Below are positions 22,955-24,321 of a stretch of DNA of 24,321 nucleotides, piece by piece (the stretch's first letter is position 1; every line of letters starts with the position of its first letter). A program made the position numbers and the translations under genes. The DNA is from Alphaproteobacteria bacterium (GTDB taxonomy: Bacteria > Pseudomonadota > Alphaproteobacteria > Rhizobiales > Devosiaceae). The stretch lies in NCBI GenBank assembly GCA_013152625.1, contig JAADFY010000142.1, positions 1-24,321 of the forward strand, given 5' to 3'. Below the pieces are notes generated by a model that saw only the letters and a list, made by a program, of their open reading frames with translations, was not told the origin of the DNA and made no database searches.

Positions 22955-23953
22955 ATGCCCTTCAAATTGATTGCGCGACGCATTGGGTTTTTGTTCATGG
23001 TCATCTGGGCGGCCTCGACAATCATTTTTTTCATCCCGCGCATGTCGTCGGTAAATCCGGTTCGTGAGCGTTTCGCCGAGCTTGCCAGATTGTCGGGATT
23101 TTCGCCGGTTGACCTGGAGAAAATCGTAGCTTCATTCTCTAAGCAGTTCGGCCTCGACAAGCCGTTATGGGAGCAATATATCGACTATCTGGGCTCCATC
23201 ATTCGCTTTGATTTCGGCTTTTCGCTCAACCGCTATCCGGCGACGGTCATTGAGCTGATCGCCCAGTCCCTGCCCTGGACCATCGGGCTTCTGATCGTTT
23301 CGACCATTGTGGCCTTTGTCATTGGCAATTTGCTGGGCGCGATCGCGGCCTGGCCCCGGGCCCCGCGCTGGGCACGTAATTTTTCAACCCCATTTGTCCT
23401 TTTCATGGGGGTGCCGCCGGTGCTCATGGGCGTTCTGCTGCTGTTTTTTGTCGGGTTCCGGCTCAAACTGCTGCCGCTTGGCGGGGCCTATTCCATCGGA
23501 TTGATCCCGGAACTTTCCTGGAGCTTTTCCCTTGATCTGCTGCGCCATCAGATCCTGCCGGCGCTGGCGCTTGTTCTGGGGTCGGTGGGCGCCTGGGTTT
23601 TGACCATGCGCGGCATGGGGATCACCATTCAGGGCGAGGACTATGTGAACTTTGCCGAGCACAAGGGGCTCAAGGGGGGACGTATTTTCCGCGACTATTA
23701 TCTTAGAAATGCCCTGTTGCCCCAGGTGACGGGGTTCGCGCTGGCGCTGGGAACCGTGGTGACATCGGCGATCATTGTTGAGGGGCTGTTTGCCCTGCCC
23801 GGTGTGGGGACCGTGCTGATCAATGCAATCCGGGCCAACGATTTTCCGGTCATTTACGGGATCGTTATTTTTATCACCATCGCCATAGCAACGATCATGA
23901 CCCTGATGGAGTTCCTCTATCCGCTCCTTGATCCACGTATCAAGAATGACTAG
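22955..23953 (+). CDS. ABC transporter permease, DppB/OppB family
   Basis: The 332-residue protein begins with the characteristic first helix (RRIGFLFMVIWAASTIIFFIPRM) and a periplasmic loop (FGLDKPLWEQYIDYLGSIIRFDFGFSL, broken here at the middle), followed by five further hydrophobic segments. The coupling EAA-like motif is NFAEHKGLKGGRIFRDYYLRNALLPQ, read in two parts, and the end is LYPLLDPRIK. It pairs with a DppC-type permease to form the channel. ATG 22955 has GGGAGATGGAG upstream. The partner gene begins about 300 bp downstream, an unusually long gap for these operons. Confidence 0.93.
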   Translation: MPFKLIARRIGFLFMVIWAASTIIFFIPRMSSVNPVRERFAELARLSGFSPVDLEKIVASFSKQFGLDKPLWEQYIDYLGSIIRFDFGFSLNRYPATVIELIAQSLPWTIGLLIVSTIVAFVIGNLLGAIAAWPRAPRWARNFSTPFVLFMGVPPVLMGVLLLFFVGFRLKLLPLGGAYSIGLIPELSWSFSLDLLRHQILPALALVLGSVGAWVLTMRGMGITIQGEDYVNFAEHKGLKGGRIFRDYYLRNALLPQVTGFALALGTVVTSAIIVEGLFALPGVGTVLINAIRANDFPVIYGIVIFITIAIATIMTLMEFLYPLLDPRIKND

Positions 23954-24256
23954 GGCATACCCTGTTTTGATGGCTAAAAAACAGGGCTCCTGGCTCTTTG
24001 TCGCCGCGTGTCATTTGTCCGATAACCGGTTTCCACTTATCGGTGACACGCTTGGGTCCTTGTTTGGTCGCGTTTGTTCGACGGCGGCACTTTTCCCCTC
24101 GCGCCGGGTGGCTCTTTTTCCCCTCGCGCCGGGTGGCTGGTCGCATAATGGCTCGCACCCCGGTTGGCCGGATAACCGGGTCCGTTCGACCATGAAACGA
24201 TCCACCGGATCGTTTCATGGTCCGTCTCACTCCTGGAAACGCTCGGGGAGCAGATT
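23954..24256. repeat. Hairpin- and repeat-rich insert between the two permease genes
   Basis: Four structures fill this non-coding gap. CCCTGTTTT (23960-23968) pairs with AAAACAGGG (23978-23986). GCGTGTCA/TGACACGC (24006-24013, 24044-24051) encloses CCGATAA/TTATCGG (24019-24025, 24037-24043). A 23-bp direct repeat beginning TTTTCCCCTCGCGCC lies at 24091-24113 and 24116-24138, period 25. A 16-bp perfect inverted repeat lies at 24188-24203 and 24207-24222. The 13-mer GGTGGCTCTTTTT (24107-24119) also occurs at 15210-15222. CCGGTTTCCACTTATCGG resembles an intergenic sequence I remember as common in Rhizobiales. Confidence 0.8.
24188..24222. repeat. 16-bp perfect inverted repeat, 3-nt loop
   Basis: GACCATGAAACGATCC (24188-24203) and its exact complement (24207-24222) are separated by ACC. 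There is no following U tract, so it is not a simple terminator. It sits 35 bp before the DppC-type start and could be a processing hairpin, a protein site or the end of a small mobile repeat. Confidence 0.8.
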
Positions 24257-24321
24257 GTGACCGCTATTTCGGAATCATCAGGAGAAATCCGGCAGCCAAG
24301 CGTCCTTTATCGATTTTTCAG
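24257..24321 (+). CDS. ABC transporter permease, DppC type, N-terminus only
   Basis: GTG 24257 follows GGGGAG with a 6-nt gap and opens a frame that runs to the window end, giving about 21 residues (ending PSVLYRFF). A polar N-terminus followed by a Tyr/Arg/Phe segment leading into the first helix is usual for DppC/OppC permeases, and position after a DppB-type gene predicts exactly this partner. Too little sequence is present to verify the family. Confidence 0.7.
   Translation, partial: MTAISESSGEIRQPSVLYRFF

Overview
The window looks like chromosomal DNA of an alphaproteobacterium, most likely of the order Hyphomicrobiales (Rhizobiales). The reasons are a CpdR response regulator almost identical in motif content to rhizobial CpdR1, an hsp20 / lysophospholipase / HisN-like phosphatase / N-formylglutamate amidohydrolase / cpdR order that I remember from Sinorhizobium meliloti, GC-rich codon use, and Frc/Rbs-type and Dpp-type sugar or peptide ABC transporters. 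The species cannot be named from this sequence.

Region 1 (1-6036) reads as conserved backbone. It holds the N-terminus of glutamate synthase large subunit (gltB, minus, cut by the window edge), a small heat-shock protein with a probable ROSE-type RNA thermometer over its start, a lysophospholipase-like gene broken by one in-frame TAG, a HisN-like phosphatase, a probable mmgR/suhB-family small RNA with a textbook terminator, an N-formylglutamate amidohydrolase and cpdR.

Region 2 (6033-8169) carries an alpha/beta hydrolase, a membrane fatty-acid-desaturase-like protein and tRNA-Val(GAC).

Region 3 (8262-14722) is the most striking part: a compact, all-minus-strand six-gene block. In order of transcription it is an OmpR-type response regulator, an EnvZ-like histidine kinase, CuA-bearing oxidase subunit II, a haem-copper oxidase subunit I of B-type character (GHPAVY, no helix-VI glutamate), a membrane-anchored cupredoxin with a Met-rich 11-residue repeat, and haem O synthase. 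Several neighbours overlap, no subunit III is present, and a 10-bp-period direct repeat (TTGTAAC twice) lies just upstream of the regulator gene. I infer a self-regulated, self-contained terminal oxidase module in which the cupredoxin delivers copper or electrons.

Region 4 (14723-15297) is non-coding and contains a degenerate repeat family. Region 5 (15298-24321) is a carbohydrate-acid catabolic locus: a GntR/FadR-family regulator, a divergent Frc/Rbs-type ABC importer (binding protein, strong intra-operon terminator, permease, ATPase), D-mannonate dehydratase (ManD/RspA family), then a family-5 binding protein and Dpp-type permeases. Possible GntR sites lie at the first importer promoter and before the second transporter. 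A roughly 300-nt hairpin- and repeat-rich stretch separates the two Dpp-type permease genes; the second one is cut by the window end.
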